From Galactobacter sp. (lineage in GTDB: Bacteria; Actinomycetota; Actinomycetes; Actinomycetales; Micrococcaceae), in NCBI RefSeq assembly GCF_022712295.1, contig NZ_JALAGT010000082.1, positions 1 to 15,657 of the forward strand: a DNA stretch of 15,657 nucleotides. Reading direction: 5' to 3'. Numbering within the stretch: the stretch's first letter is position 1; each line of letters begins with the position of its first letter. Position numbers and translations under genes: made by a program. Positions 1-6,339 of this stretch are shown piece after piece. The notes beneath the pieces were generated by a model that saw nothing but the letters and a program-made list of their open reading frames with translations, did not search any database and was not told the DNA's origin.

Positions 1-1
1 G

Positions 2-871
2 CGGGTGGGGAACCTGGTTGGGCCGTTGTTGGGGGCCGCCATCATGTTGGTGGCGCCCATCTGGTCCGTCTTCGTCCTGGCAGCCGCGATGGCCGCGGCC
101 GCCACCGTGGTGGTCTGTCTGCCCGCTGGGCGGGCTTTGGACGCGCCGCGTCCGTCGCGACGGCGAGTCCGCGCCCCCATGCCCGACGAGCGCGGCTCGG
201 CACCCGCCACCCCGGAGGACGAGGGCGCGACCGACGGTCGCGCTACGCCCGTCGGCACCGCCTCCCGCCCCTCTCTGCGGCAGCTGCAGGTCCGCTGGAA
301 CGCGGTGGTGTTGGTGGGAGTCTCCATCACCGCTCTGACGGTGGCACGTGCAGGACAACCCATCATCGTGCAGCTGTGGGGAGTCCACCTCGGACTGCAC
401 GAGTCGGCGATTTCCTCCTTGATCGCCATCGGAGCCGCGGTGGAACTGCTTTTCATGTTCCTGGGCGGGTATCTCAAGGAACGTTGGGGACGTGCGGCGA
501 TCCTGGTGACCTGTCTCGGTGTCTTCGGCATCGGCTTCCTGGTGATGGTGTGGTGGCAACACCTGACCGGTTTGATCGTGGCCGTCCTGATCATGGCGCT
601 GGGCAACGGGCTCGGGGCCGGCGTGAACATGACCATCGGCGCGGATCTGTCCCCGGCCGTGGGCCGGGCCCGGTTCCTCGGGGTCTGGGCCATGTTCAAC
701 AACATCGGGAGGCTCGGAGGACCCGCGCTGACCTCCTTCCTGATCGCGGCAGCCTCACTGAGCACGGGAATTGCTGTGACAGGTGGCATCGCGCTGGCAG
801 GCGCGGCGTGGATGTGCGTCGTGGCCCGCCGTGTCGGCCTGCCCGGGCCCACGCGTAGCGGACGGCAATGA
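2..871 (+). CDS. MFS transporter, C-terminal part (5' truncated by window edge)
   Basis: This is the end of a major facilitator superfamily permease of the inner membrane. The reading frame is open to the left edge. A GTG at position 5 has no visible ribosome site and falls inside a motif-C-like segment (GNLVGPLLGA, normally TM5), so the real start lies outside the window. The visible protein has two membrane segments (TM5-6), then a charged Pro/Arg-rich cytoplasmic loop of about 60 residues, then six more segments (TM7-12). The TM8-9 loop GGYLKERWGR is a motif-A-like signature, and TM11 carries another GG-P stretch. The substrate cannot be told. The gene stops 164 bp before the preferred folP2 start. 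A small hairpin at 883-897 may end its transcript. The MFS assignment is firm; drug-efflux or metabolite-uptake roles are both possible. Confidence 0.85.
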   Translation, partial: RVGNLVGPLLGAAIMLVAPIWSVFVLAAAMAAAATVVVCLPAGRALDAPRPSRRRVRAPMPDERGSAPATPEDEGATDGRATPVGTASRPSLRQLQVRWNAVVLVGVSITALTVARAGQPIIVQLWGVHLGLHESAISSLIAIGAAVELLFMFLGGYLKERWGRAAILVTCLGVFGIGFLVMVWWQHLTGLIVAVLIMALGNGLGAGVNMTIGADLSPAVGRARFLGVWAMFNNIGRLGGPALTSFLIAAASLSTGIAVTGGIALAGAAWMCVVARRVGLPGPTRSGRQ

Positions 872-882
872 GCCTGGCACAC

Positions 883-905
883 TGGGCAACGGTGCCCGCA
901 ATTTT
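883..905 (+). terminator. weak intrinsic terminator after the MFS gene
   Basis: GGGCA (884-888) pairs with TGCCC (893-897) around an ACGG loop, with one extra U-G pair outside, and is followed by GCAATTTTCC. The stem is short, so this is tentative. If real, it separates the transporter from folP2 and argues against the folP2 start at 868. Confidence 0.3.
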
Positions 906-923
906 CCGACCGGGCCCACCAGG

Positions 924-995
924 ACTGCCCGCCAGCCCCGGACTGCCAACCGGCCCAATACTGCCGACCCGTGCCGTATTGCCCATCAGCACCGA
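924..995 (+). repeat. degenerate 18-bp tandem repeat, four units
   Basis: ACTGCC or ATTGCC recurs exactly every 18 bases, at 924, 942, 960 and 978, with C-rich divergent spacers. In the folP2 frame it would read as a six-residue Leu-Pro repeat (LPASPG, LPTGPI, LPTRAV, LPISTE). It lies upstream of the preferred folP2 start, so it may be non-coding or part of an N-terminal extension. Confidence 0.6.
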
Positions 996-1025
996 GACAT
1001 TCACCCCGGACACAAGCCCCGGATC

Positions 1026-1030
1026 AGGAG
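1026..1030 (+). promoter_or_regulatory. ribosome binding site that sets the folP2 start
   Basis: AGGAG stands 5 bases before ATG 1036. The other in-frame ATG (868, overlapping the MFS stop) has no comparable site and would add about 56 low-complexity Pro-rich residues. Confidence 0.75.
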
Positions 1031-1035
1031 ACCAG

Positions 1036-1944
1036 ATGCCACTCGCCCTGCCACCGCTACGCCACCCCGTTCATCGGTTGGGCGCCAGGGAGATCGACTT
1101 CTCACGAGCGGTGGCGGTGATGGCGGTGGTGAACCGGACCCCGGACTCCTTCTTCGATCAGGGGCGCACCTTCGCCTTGGACAGCGCGGTGGAGTCCGCG
1201 CTGACGGCCGACCGTGACGGGGCGGACTGGGTCGATGTCGGGGGCGTGCCCTTTGCGCCCGGTCCCCCGCTGCCCTGGCAGGAGGAGGCCGACCGGGTGG
1301 TCCCGGTGGTCCGGGGCATCCGCGATGCGGGCTCGGACGTGGTGATCTCCGTGGACACCTTCGATGCCCGCGTTGCCGAGGCCGCACTGACGGCCGGTGC
1401 TGATGTCATCAACGACACCACGTGCCTCTCCGACCCTGACCTCGCGTCCGTGGTTGCGGAGGCCGGTGCCCACCTGGTGGTGACCCATTCGCTGGCAGCA
1501 CCCCGCACCGTGTACCCGCGCCCCCACTACAACGACGTGACGGCAGAGGTGATCCAGCGGCTGTGGCAGGCGGTGACGAAGGCGGTGGACGGGGGCGTCC
1601 CCGAATCCCACCTCTTCGTTGACCCCGGCCACGACCTGAACAAGAACACCGAGGACACCTTGCGCATCACCCGCGAGCTGTCCGAGGTCGCGGCCATGGG
1701 CTTCCCCACCCTGGCCGCCGTCTCCAACAAGGACTTCATCGGAGAGACCTTGGACCTGCCCAAACAGGACCGTGCGGCCGGTTCCATCGCGGCGGCCGTG
1801 TACTGCCTGCACGAAGGCGCCCGGGTCATCCGGATGCACAACGTGACCCAGTCCGTCCACGCGGCGAGGATGTTCGAGGCCATGGCAGGATGGCGGCGGC
1901 CTGCCTATACACGGCACAACATGGGCGAGATCAATCTCCCCTGA
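1036..1944 (+). CDS. folP2: FolP2-like dihydropteroate synthase paralogue
   Basis: This 302-aa pterin-binding TIM-barrel protein belongs to the DHPS family. Visible motifs are NRTPDSF (33-39), VDVGG (66-70), SVDTF (105-109), GADVINDTT (121-129), DPGHDLNKNTED (196-207), SNKDFIGETL (230-239) and IRMHNV (265-270). The forms NRTPDSF, HDxxKNT and SNKDFxGETL are those I recall from mycobacterial FolP2 rather than FolP1. The pABA/sulfonamide loop of true DHPS (GGESTRPG) is replaced by GGVPFAPGP. Mycobacterium leprae FolP2 is reported not to act as a DHPS, so folate synthesis should not be assumed; the real substrate is unknown. In mycobacteria folP2 neighbours gpgS, which is absent here. The start at 1036 has a good ribosome site; 868 (358 aa) is the alternative. 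The gene converges on DUF4192 with 11 bp between stops. Confidence 0.85.
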   Translation: MPLALPPLRHPVHRLGAREIDFSRAVAVMAVVNRTPDSFFDQGRTFALDSAVESALTADRDGADWVDVGGVPFAPGPPLPWQEEADRVVPVVRGIRDAGSDVVISVDTFDARVAEAALTAGADVINDTTCLSDPDLASVVAEAGAHLVVTHSLAAPRTVYPRPHYNDVTAEVIQRLWQAVTKAVDGGVPESHLFVDPGHDLNKNTEDTLRITRELSEVAAMGFPTLAAVSNKDFIGETLDLPKQDRAAGSIAAAVYCLHEGARVIRMHNVTQSVHAARMFEAMAGWRRPAYTRHNMGEINLP

Positions 1945-1955
1945 GCCCCGCGTCA

Positions 1956-3278
1956 TCAAGCCGCATCCCGGTTCCGGCCGGGGCCCGACGGCCCTCCCCC
2001 GTCTCCCAACCGGCTGACCATGCGATCCATGGAGCGAAACCCCCACTCTGGCAGCTTGCCCGAGTCCACGAGGGCCAGCAGCAGTGCGGCCATGCGGAGG
2101 CTCGGGTCCAGGCGCAGGGCCTCCTGCAAGTGGGCGCCGGCCGCGCTGCCGCCACCTGCTGCCCAGTACAGCCAGCCGAGCACGCACAGCACCGGTGGCC
2201 GCGCCCACGTGGGGCAGTGCGCGGCGATGTGGGCCACCACGTCTTGGGCGTTCTGCAGCCGATCCGCGTCCGGTGCGTCCGGCCAGTCCCCCATGATCAT
2301 CGCTACATCGCGTTCAACCACCCGCCCCTGGGCCAGATCCCGCATCGCCAGCTCGTCCGAGCTGAGTCCGGTCGCTTGCATTCGTTCGTGGTGGCGGATG
2401 TTGTAGTCCCTGGCGGATGCTCCGACCGACTCACCGAAAGCCAATTGCACCAGCATGGGGTCCCGGAACGCGGGTTGCAGCGCACTGATACAGAACCGCG
2501 CCATGGTGATGACCGGCAATTGCGGTGGGCCCTTCTCCAGGAGCTGTTCCACCAGCTGCACGTGATCCACCGGCTGGGCGGGAATCAGGACACCGAGTGC
2601 CGTGCGTTCCCGTCCGGCGGCCAAGAGGTCGAGTTCGTCGCAGAGTAGTTGGGCACGGGCCGTATCGGGTTCCGGCAGCCGTGCATCACGTTCCGGCGGA
2701 GTGGGTTCATGGGCGGTGGGCCGCTGCAGCCCCGCGGGGAGGGCCGCCTCGAGTTGCGCCGGATCGTATCCGCCGACCGGTGCGTCCGGATCGTCGATCT
2801 CCGACCAGCCGTCCGCGGCTCGGACGAACGTACGCCGGATTCCGAATCCCTGGCGCAAGAGGGCCAGTTCGAGCCGTTTCAAGGTCATCCGATACCCACG
2901 GACGGCCCTGATGAAGGATTCGTCGGTGAACACAGCCAGCATCGCGGCATTGCAATGATCCATCTTGGAAAGGCTGGAAATGCACAGCGAGGCCAGAGTG
3001 TCGATGGTGCTGCTCGAGGCGCGTGGTGGCAGGTTGATCCGCATCCCGGTTCCGCAGTGTTTGCCCGCAAAGGGGATCACGATGAGGGATTCCTTGGGGT
3101 GGTAGCCCATGAGGCTCGGAACCAGGCCGAGCAATTCGGCGTCGGAGCCGGCCTTCACCACTGTGACATCCCCCTCCTTCCGGGTACGGTTCGCCGCGGC
3201 AGGAGGCTTGTGGCGACGCGGCGAGATGGCATTGGTTGACATATGGTGGTGACGGCGGTCACGTGCTGAAGAGTTCAT
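1956..3278 (-). CDS. DUF4192 domain-containing protein
   Basis: This 440-aa soluble protein has no established function. It carries the DUF4192 hallmarks: an opening strand VVKAGSDAELLGLVPSLMGY followed by HPKESLIVIPF (about 39-70), a middle section with DHVQLVEQLL, and a C-terminal helical part with PPVLCVLGWLYWAAGGGSAA and ALRLDPSLRMAALLL that looks TPR-like. I see no signal peptide, membrane segment or catalytic signature. Residues 1-35 are basic and His/Arg-rich, which could contact nucleic acid, but that is a guess. ATG 3278 is preferred because AAGG lies 8 bases upstream. GTG 3302 and ATG 3242 are in frame but lack a clear site. The gene is transcribed divergently from the reductase at 3391 and shares a 112-bp regulatory gap with it. 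Confidence 0.85.
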   Translation of the reverse strand: MNSSARDRRHHHMSTNAISPRRHKPPAAANRTRKEGDVTVVKAGSDAELLGLVPSLMGYHPKESLIVIPFAGKHCGTGMRINLPPRASSSTIDTLASLCISSLSKMDHCNAAMLAVFTDESFIRAVRGYRMTLKRLELALLRQGFGIRRTFVRAADGWSEIDDPDAPVGGYDPAQLEAALPAGLQRPTAHEPTPPERDARLPEPDTARAQLLCDELDLLAAGRERTALGVLIPAQPVDHVQLVEQLLEKGPPQLPVITMARFCISALQPAFRDPMLVQLAFGESVGASARDYNIRHHERMQATGLSSDELAMRDLAQGRVVERDVAMIMGDWPDAPDADRLQNAQDVVAHIAAHCPTWARPPVLCVLGWLYWAAGGGSAAGAHLQEALRLDPSLRMAALLLALVDSGKLPEWGFRSMDRMVSRLGDGGGPSGPGRNRDAA

Positions 3279-3298
3279 GCCGACAACCTTGCGCCCCG

Positions 3299-3311
3299 CC
3301 ACACGGTGTGG
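3299..3311. promoter_or_regulatory. 13-bp palindrome CCACACGGTGTGG
   Basis: CCACAC and GTGTGG form perfect 6-bp arms around a single G, 21-33 bases upstream of the DUF4192 start. This is a typical size and place for a repressor operator. CCACAC recurs at 3346-3351. No regulator is known. Confidence 0.35.
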
Positions 3312-3350
3312 ACCAGACCGAGTTCGCTACCTGTGGACAACTCGACCACA
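3307..3350. promoter_or_regulatory. DnaA-box-like cluster in a divergent gap
   Basis: Positions 3332-3340 read TTGTCCACA on the minus strand, a perfect match to the DnaA box used in high-GC actinobacteria. Positions 3307-3315 give TGGTCCACA (minus, 8 of 9) and 3342-3350 give TCGACCACA (plus, 7 of 9). The two minus-strand boxes are 25 bp apart. No replication-initiation gene or AT-rich segment is nearby, so this would be a regulatory or titration site rather than an origin. Confidence 0.4.
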
Positions 3351-3367
3351 CGCAGGATGTTCAAGGG

Positions 3368-3392
3368 ATGAGCCGGTAGAATCTCGGCTCAT
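3368..3392. promoter_or_regulatory. inverted repeat around a leaderless -10 box (operator candidate)
   Basis: ATGAGCCG (3368-3375) and CGGCTCAT (3385-3392) are perfect reverse complements separated by 9 bases. The spacer contains the -10 hexamer TAGAAT (3377-3382), and the right arm runs into the start codon at 3391. A dimeric repressor bound here would block the promoter directly. In RNA only the right arm would be transcribed, so this would act at the DNA level. Confidence 0.5.
3377..3382 (+). promoter_or_regulatory. -10 box of a leaderless promoter
   Basis: TAGAAT lies 8 bases before ATG 3391, so transcription would begin at or next to the start codon. There is no Shine-Dalgarno sequence and the -35 region is poor. 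Leaderless genes are common in actinobacteria. Confidence 0.6.
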
Positions 3393-4218
3393 GCAGCGAC
3401 TGTTCCCGCCCCCCGGCTCGGGTGGGCCCGCGCACTCCCCGAACGGCGAGTCGGGCGGAGCGAGCCACCGGTTCGTGTCTGACGGCGATCTCCTGGCAGA
3501 GGCCGCGGCCCCGACCTCCGGCTCCTTCGTCCGCTTCTCCATGGTGTCCTCATTGGACGGGAGAATCAGCGTGGACGGGGTCTCAGCACCGCTGTCCTCT
3601 GCCGCCGATTCCCGCCGGTTCCACCTGTTGCGTTGCGCCGCGGACGCGGTGGTGGTTGGTGCAGGCACTGCGCTCGCCGAAGGCTATCGGGGCGAGATGC
3701 TGCCGAAACCCTTGCAGGAGATCAGGTCCGGCCAGGGGCGTTCCCCGCTTCCTACCACCGTGGTCCTCTCCGCCTCCGGCAGTATCCCGGCCGACGCCCC
3801 TGTACTCACGGATGCGCCCGCGCCGACCATCGTGGTGGTCTCCGACGAAGCCCCCCGCACGAAGCGCGAGGCCCTGTCCGACGCGCTGGGCACGCATGCA
3901 GTGGTCACCGTGGGCCCTGGCGCGAATCCCCGCGACATCACCGCTGCCCTGGCCGCCCGCGGCCTGCTCCACCTTCACCACGAGGGCGGGCCCACCGTCC
4001 TGAGCCGCTACCTCAGCGCGGACGCAGTGGATTCCCTGTGCCTGACCCTGGCGCCGAGCATCCTCATGTCCGGCCCCGGCCTGGTCCCGGACCTGGACTC
4101 GCCCTTGCTGCGTGATTTCTCGCTCCACGCCCTCTTCGAGGAGGACTCCGTCCTCTTGGCCGACTACCGTCGCCACCACAACCACGCCGCCGGGACCATC
4201 ATCGGGGGCGGGCAGTGA
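3391..4218 (+). CDS. RibD C-terminal-type (pyrimidine) reductase
   Basis: This 275-aa protein has the NADPH-dependent reductase fold of the RibD C-terminal domain, related to DHFR, without the deaminase half. Motifs seen are RFSMVSSLDGRIS (48-60), DAVVVGAGTALAEGY (85-99) and HEGGPTVLSRYL (197-208); the first 45 residues are a variable lead. Stand-alone proteins of this kind are annotated as pyrimidine reductases of riboflavin synthesis. The mycobacterial relative Rv2671 is reported to reduce dihydrofolate as a DHFR analogue, so riboflavin or folate chemistry are both open. No rib genes are nearby. ATG 3391 is chosen because a -10 box sits 8 bases upstream; the reading frame extends to 3277 without better support. 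Its stop overlaps the next start by 4 bp (GTGA), implying translational coupling. Confidence 0.85.
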   Translation: MQRLFPPPGSGGPAHSPNGESGGASHRFVSDGDLLAEAAAPTSGSFVRFSMVSSLDGRISVDGVSAPLSSAADSRRFHLLRCAADAVVVGAGTALAEGYRGEMLPKPLQEIRSGQGRSPLPTTVVLSASGSIPADAPVLTDAPAPTIVVVSDEAPRTKREALSDALGTHAVVTVGPGANPRDITAALAARGLLHLHHEGGPTVLSRYLSADAVDSLCLTLAPSILMSGPGLVPDLDSPLLRDFSLHALFEEDSVLLADYRRHHNHAAGTIIGGGQ

Positions 4219-5111
4219 GCGAGGATCATTACCGCGTGCTCGGCCTGGCCCCGGACGCAGACGATGAGCAGATCCGCAAGGCCTTCCGCTCGCTCTCGCG
4301 TCGTCATCACCCGGACCTGGGCGGTGACGCCGAGACCTATCGGGCCGTGACGGTGGCGTACACGGTGCTCTCCGACGCGGAACAGAGGCGTCGTTACGAC
4401 GCCAGGCGAGGTGCCGCGACCGGCCCCTCGGCGCGGCCGGCGGGAGCCGGCCACACGTCGTCGGGCACCGCCGCCCCCCAGAGCCCACCGTCTGCATCCT
4501 CTGCCCGACGTCCCCCGTCGGCTTCCGTTCCTCGCCGCAAGCCGGTGCGTCTCACGGGATCCGTACCGGGTGTTGACCCGGGGCCGTTGGTTCGCGGCAG
4601 CGTGCCCAAACGCGGCTTCCTGGACCGTACGCGCGCCGTCCGGGAGACCGTGGTGAGCAACCTGAGTGCTGCGGTAGCGAGGGACCTTCCCGCGACCAGG
4701 GCCGTGCTCGGCACGGATCTTCCCGGCAACGGTGAGCACGATGCCGTCCTGTCGGCGGGCCGGAGGTTGGTCATCGTCGACGTGGTCATGAGCCGCGACT
4801 CCCCTCATGGTTGGGACGGGACCTCGCTGAGGATGGACGGGAAGCGCCGTGCGGTCCCCGATGTGGCCCGCGCCGCCGCGGAACTGGAACGGAAGGTGCG
4901 TGGCTCACGCGCCATCGGACTCGTGGTCGTGGCTTCATCGCCGCAGGACATCCATCGCCCCGTCGTGGAAAGTTACACCCGCAGCACCACCCAGCCCGCT
5001 CCCGCCAATCCGGCCGGGGCCAGACGTGAGATCGTCACGTTCCTGGCCGGTGGCGCCGACTCGGATGCGGTGGATCTCGGGGTCCTGGCGGACCTCACAG
5101 CCCTGACCTGA
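4215..5111 (+). CDS. J-domain protein with NERD-like C-terminal region
   Basis: This 298-aa protein begins with a J domain (about 1-67): HYRVLGL at 5-11, the HPD tripeptide at 32-34 that stimulates Hsp70/DnaK ATPase, and the closing YTVLSDAEQRRRYDARR at 49-65. There is no Gly/Phe region, zinc finger or DnaJ C-terminal domain, so it is a specialised type III J protein, not DnaJ. A Ser/Pro/Arg-rich linker runs to about 115. The rest (LPATRAVLG, HDAVLSAGRRLVIVDVVMSRD, GLVVVASS) resembles in pattern the nuclease-related NERD fold, but the usual E-x-K-type catalytic residues are not evident; this part is inference. GTG 4215 overlaps the reductase stop and is preceded by a G-rich stretch (GGGGGCGGG). 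It probably targets DnaK to an unknown client. Confidence 0.8.
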   Translation: MSEDHYRVLGLAPDADDEQIRKAFRSLSRRHHPDLGGDAETYRAVTVAYTVLSDAEQRRRYDARRGAATGPSARPAGAGHTSSGTAAPQSPPSASSARRPPSASVPRRKPVRLTGSVPGVDPGPLVRGSVPKRGFLDRTRAVRETVVSNLSAAVARDLPATRAVLGTDLPGNGEHDAVLSAGRRLVIVDVVMSRDSPHGWDGTSLRMDGKRRAVPDVARAAAELERKVRGSRAIGLVVVASSPQDIHRPVVESYTRSTTQPAPANPAGARREIVTFLAGGADSDAVDLGVLADLTALT

Positions 5112-5190
5112 CCGTGACCGATTCGTGACATTTCTCGCTGAATCGACCGTTTCCCCCACATTTCTGCACCGGCACACGGGTCCGCACCCA

Positions 5191-5196
5191 TAAGAT
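5191..5196 (+). promoter_or_regulatory. -10 box of leaderless trmL promoter
   Basis: TAAGAT lies 7 bases before GTG 5204. The upstream in-frame ATG 5195 lies within this hexamer and so cannot be in the transcript. No good -35 is visible. Confidence 0.6.
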
Positions 5197-5203
5197 GGGC
5201 TGC

Positions 5204-5707
5204 GTGTTCCGCTTCGTCTTCAACGCCCCGGAGATCCCCGGCAATACCGGAAATGCCATCCGGCTGGCCGCCGTCACCGGCGCAGAATTGCATCTGGTTC
5301 AGCCGCTGGGCTTCAGCCTCGAGGATTCCAAGCTGCGCCGAGCGGGCCTCGACTATCACGATCTGGCCTACGTGACGGTGCACCCCGACCTGGACGCCTG
5401 CCTCACGGCACTCGGCGCAGGCCCCGGCGGATCCCGTGTTTTCGCCTTCGAGCCAGAGGGACCCACGACGTACTCCGACATCGAGTACCGCACCGACGAC
5501 ATCCTGCTCTTCGGCAAGGAGTCGGTGGGGCTGACCGCCGAGGAACGGGCCCACCCGCTCATCACCGAACTCGTCTCCCTTCCCATGCAGCCTTCACGCC
5601 GCTCGCTGAATCTGGCCGCTTCCGCCTCCATCGTGATTTACGAGGCATGGCGACAGCACGGATTCGCTGGTGCAGGCGCACCCCAGATCACCACTCCCAC
5701 CGTCTGA
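5204..5707 (+). CDS. trmL: tRNA (cytidine/uridine-34 2'-O)-methyltransferase
   Basis: This 167-aa SPOUT-family enzyme uses S-adenosylmethionine to 2'-O-methylate the wobble nucleotide of leucine tRNAs in the bacterial family. All three SPOUT motifs are present: PEIPGNTGN (9-17), LLFGKESVGL (101-110) and the knot segment PMQPSRRSLNLAASASIVIY (128-147) followed by EAWRQ. The length is normal for single-domain TrmL (about 155-170). GTG 5204 is chosen because it gives MFRFVFNAPEIPGNTG, matching the family start, and lies 7 bases after a -10 box; ATG 5195 would add three residues but sits in the promoter. The gene is followed after 10 bp by the small membrane protein gene, probably cotranscribed. 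Related SPOUT enzymes with other tRNA targets cannot be fully excluded. Confidence 0.9.
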   Translation: MFRFVFNAPEIPGNTGNAIRLAAVTGAELHLVQPLGFSLEDSKLRRAGLDYHDLAYVTVHPDLDACLTALGAGPGGSRVFAFEPEGPTTYSDIEYRTDDILLFGKESVGLTAEERAHPLITELVSLPMQPSRRSLNLAASASIVIYEAWRQHGFAGAGAPQITTPTV

Positions 5708-5717
5708 GAGGACATCC

Positions 5718-6293
5718 ATGCAGAACGATTCCCCGGACGACGCCCGGCGCAACCGTCAGCTCGACGAGGCCGAGGAGGTCAACGGACTCGATCTCTTCGC
5801 CGAGGTGGAGGAACCCGCGGCTCCCCGCAAGCGAGTCAAGTCCGTCTGGATCTTCGCCGTAGCGGCCCTCATCGTGGTGATTCTGGCCGTGGTGGTCGTG
5901 GTCAACCTGACCGGGAAGCGGGAGAGCCCCGCGGATTCCGCGTCCCGGTCCGTGGCGTCACAGGTGCGCAAGGCCGCAGATGCCGAGACCATCAGCGCCG
6001 AGGCCGGAAAGGGCAAGCTCACCGTGATCTACTCCGCCGAGGTTGATGCCTTCGCGGTTCAGGCGGGCGGCGTCGGTACTGCACCGGACGGCCAGGAATA
6101 CCAGATCTCCGTGACCCACACCGACGCATCGGAGAGCTTCGAGCGCGTCGGCCTGTTGGGCGCCAAACCCTCCGGCTGGCACGGCTACCGCGGCTTGGAC
6201 AACATTCGTTCCGTGCACCTGACCCTGGTGGCAGAGGGCGGCGAGGACGCTCCCGAGCAGGCCGACCTCGCCGAGGTCATCGTCAAGAAGTGA
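5718..6293 (+). CDS. single-pass membrane protein with RskA-like outer domain
   Basis: This 191-aa protein is not confidently recognised. Residues 1-38 are acidic and cytoplasmic, a basic patch PRKRVK (36-41) precedes one membrane helix (about 43-64, rich in Val/Ile), and the rest lies outside. The outer part (about 90-190) has the pattern of the anti-sigma-K factor (RskA) C-terminal domain: KLTVIYSAEVDAFAVQAGGV, then DGQEYQISV, then VHLTLVAEGGEDAPEQ. It lacks the zinc-binding anti-sigma helix bundle that RskA carries inside the cell, and no sigma-factor gene is near. The start has AGAGGA (5707-5712) 5 bases before ATG, overlapping the trmL stop, so the two are probably one operon. It could be an orphan sensor domain or a general envelope protein. 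Confidence 0.7.
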   Translation: MQNDSPDDARRNRQLDEAEEVNGLDLFAEVEEPAAPRKRVKSVWIFAVAALIVVILAVVVVVNLTGKRESPADSASRSVASQVRKAADAETISAEAGKGKLTVIYSAEVDAFAVQAGGVGTAPDGQEYQISVTHTDASESFERVGLLGAKPSGWHGYRGLDNIRSVHLTLVAEGGEDAPEQADLAEVIVKK

Positions 6294-6307
6294 TCGGCCC
6301 TCTGAGT

Positions 6308-6339
6308 CACAGACGGCTCAGCGCCACAGACGGCTCAGC
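6308..6339. repeat. 15-bp direct repeat across the etfA stop codon
   Basis: CACAGACGGCTCAGC occurs at 6308-6322 and 6325-6339, two bases apart. The second copy contains the etfA stop (6335-6337). The pair occupies most of the 41-bp gap between the convergent membrane-protein and etfA genes. It looks like a small tandem duplication; no clear terminator hairpin is present here. Confidence 0.8.

Noticed and set aside
868..1035. N-terminal extension of the FolP2-like protein from ATG 868
   Set aside because: It overlaps the MFS stop, has no ribosome site, is low-complexity and would precede a protein that already starts at normal length from 1036 with a good AGGAG.
1102..2208. Long minus-strand open frame opposite folP2
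   Set aside because: It is a GC-driven antisense shadow with no family pattern; the plus-strand frame has all DHPS motifs.
5119..5145. Hairpin CGATTC / GAATCG after the J-protein gene as a terminator
   Set aside because: It has only a 6-bp stem with a 15-base loop and no proper T-run.
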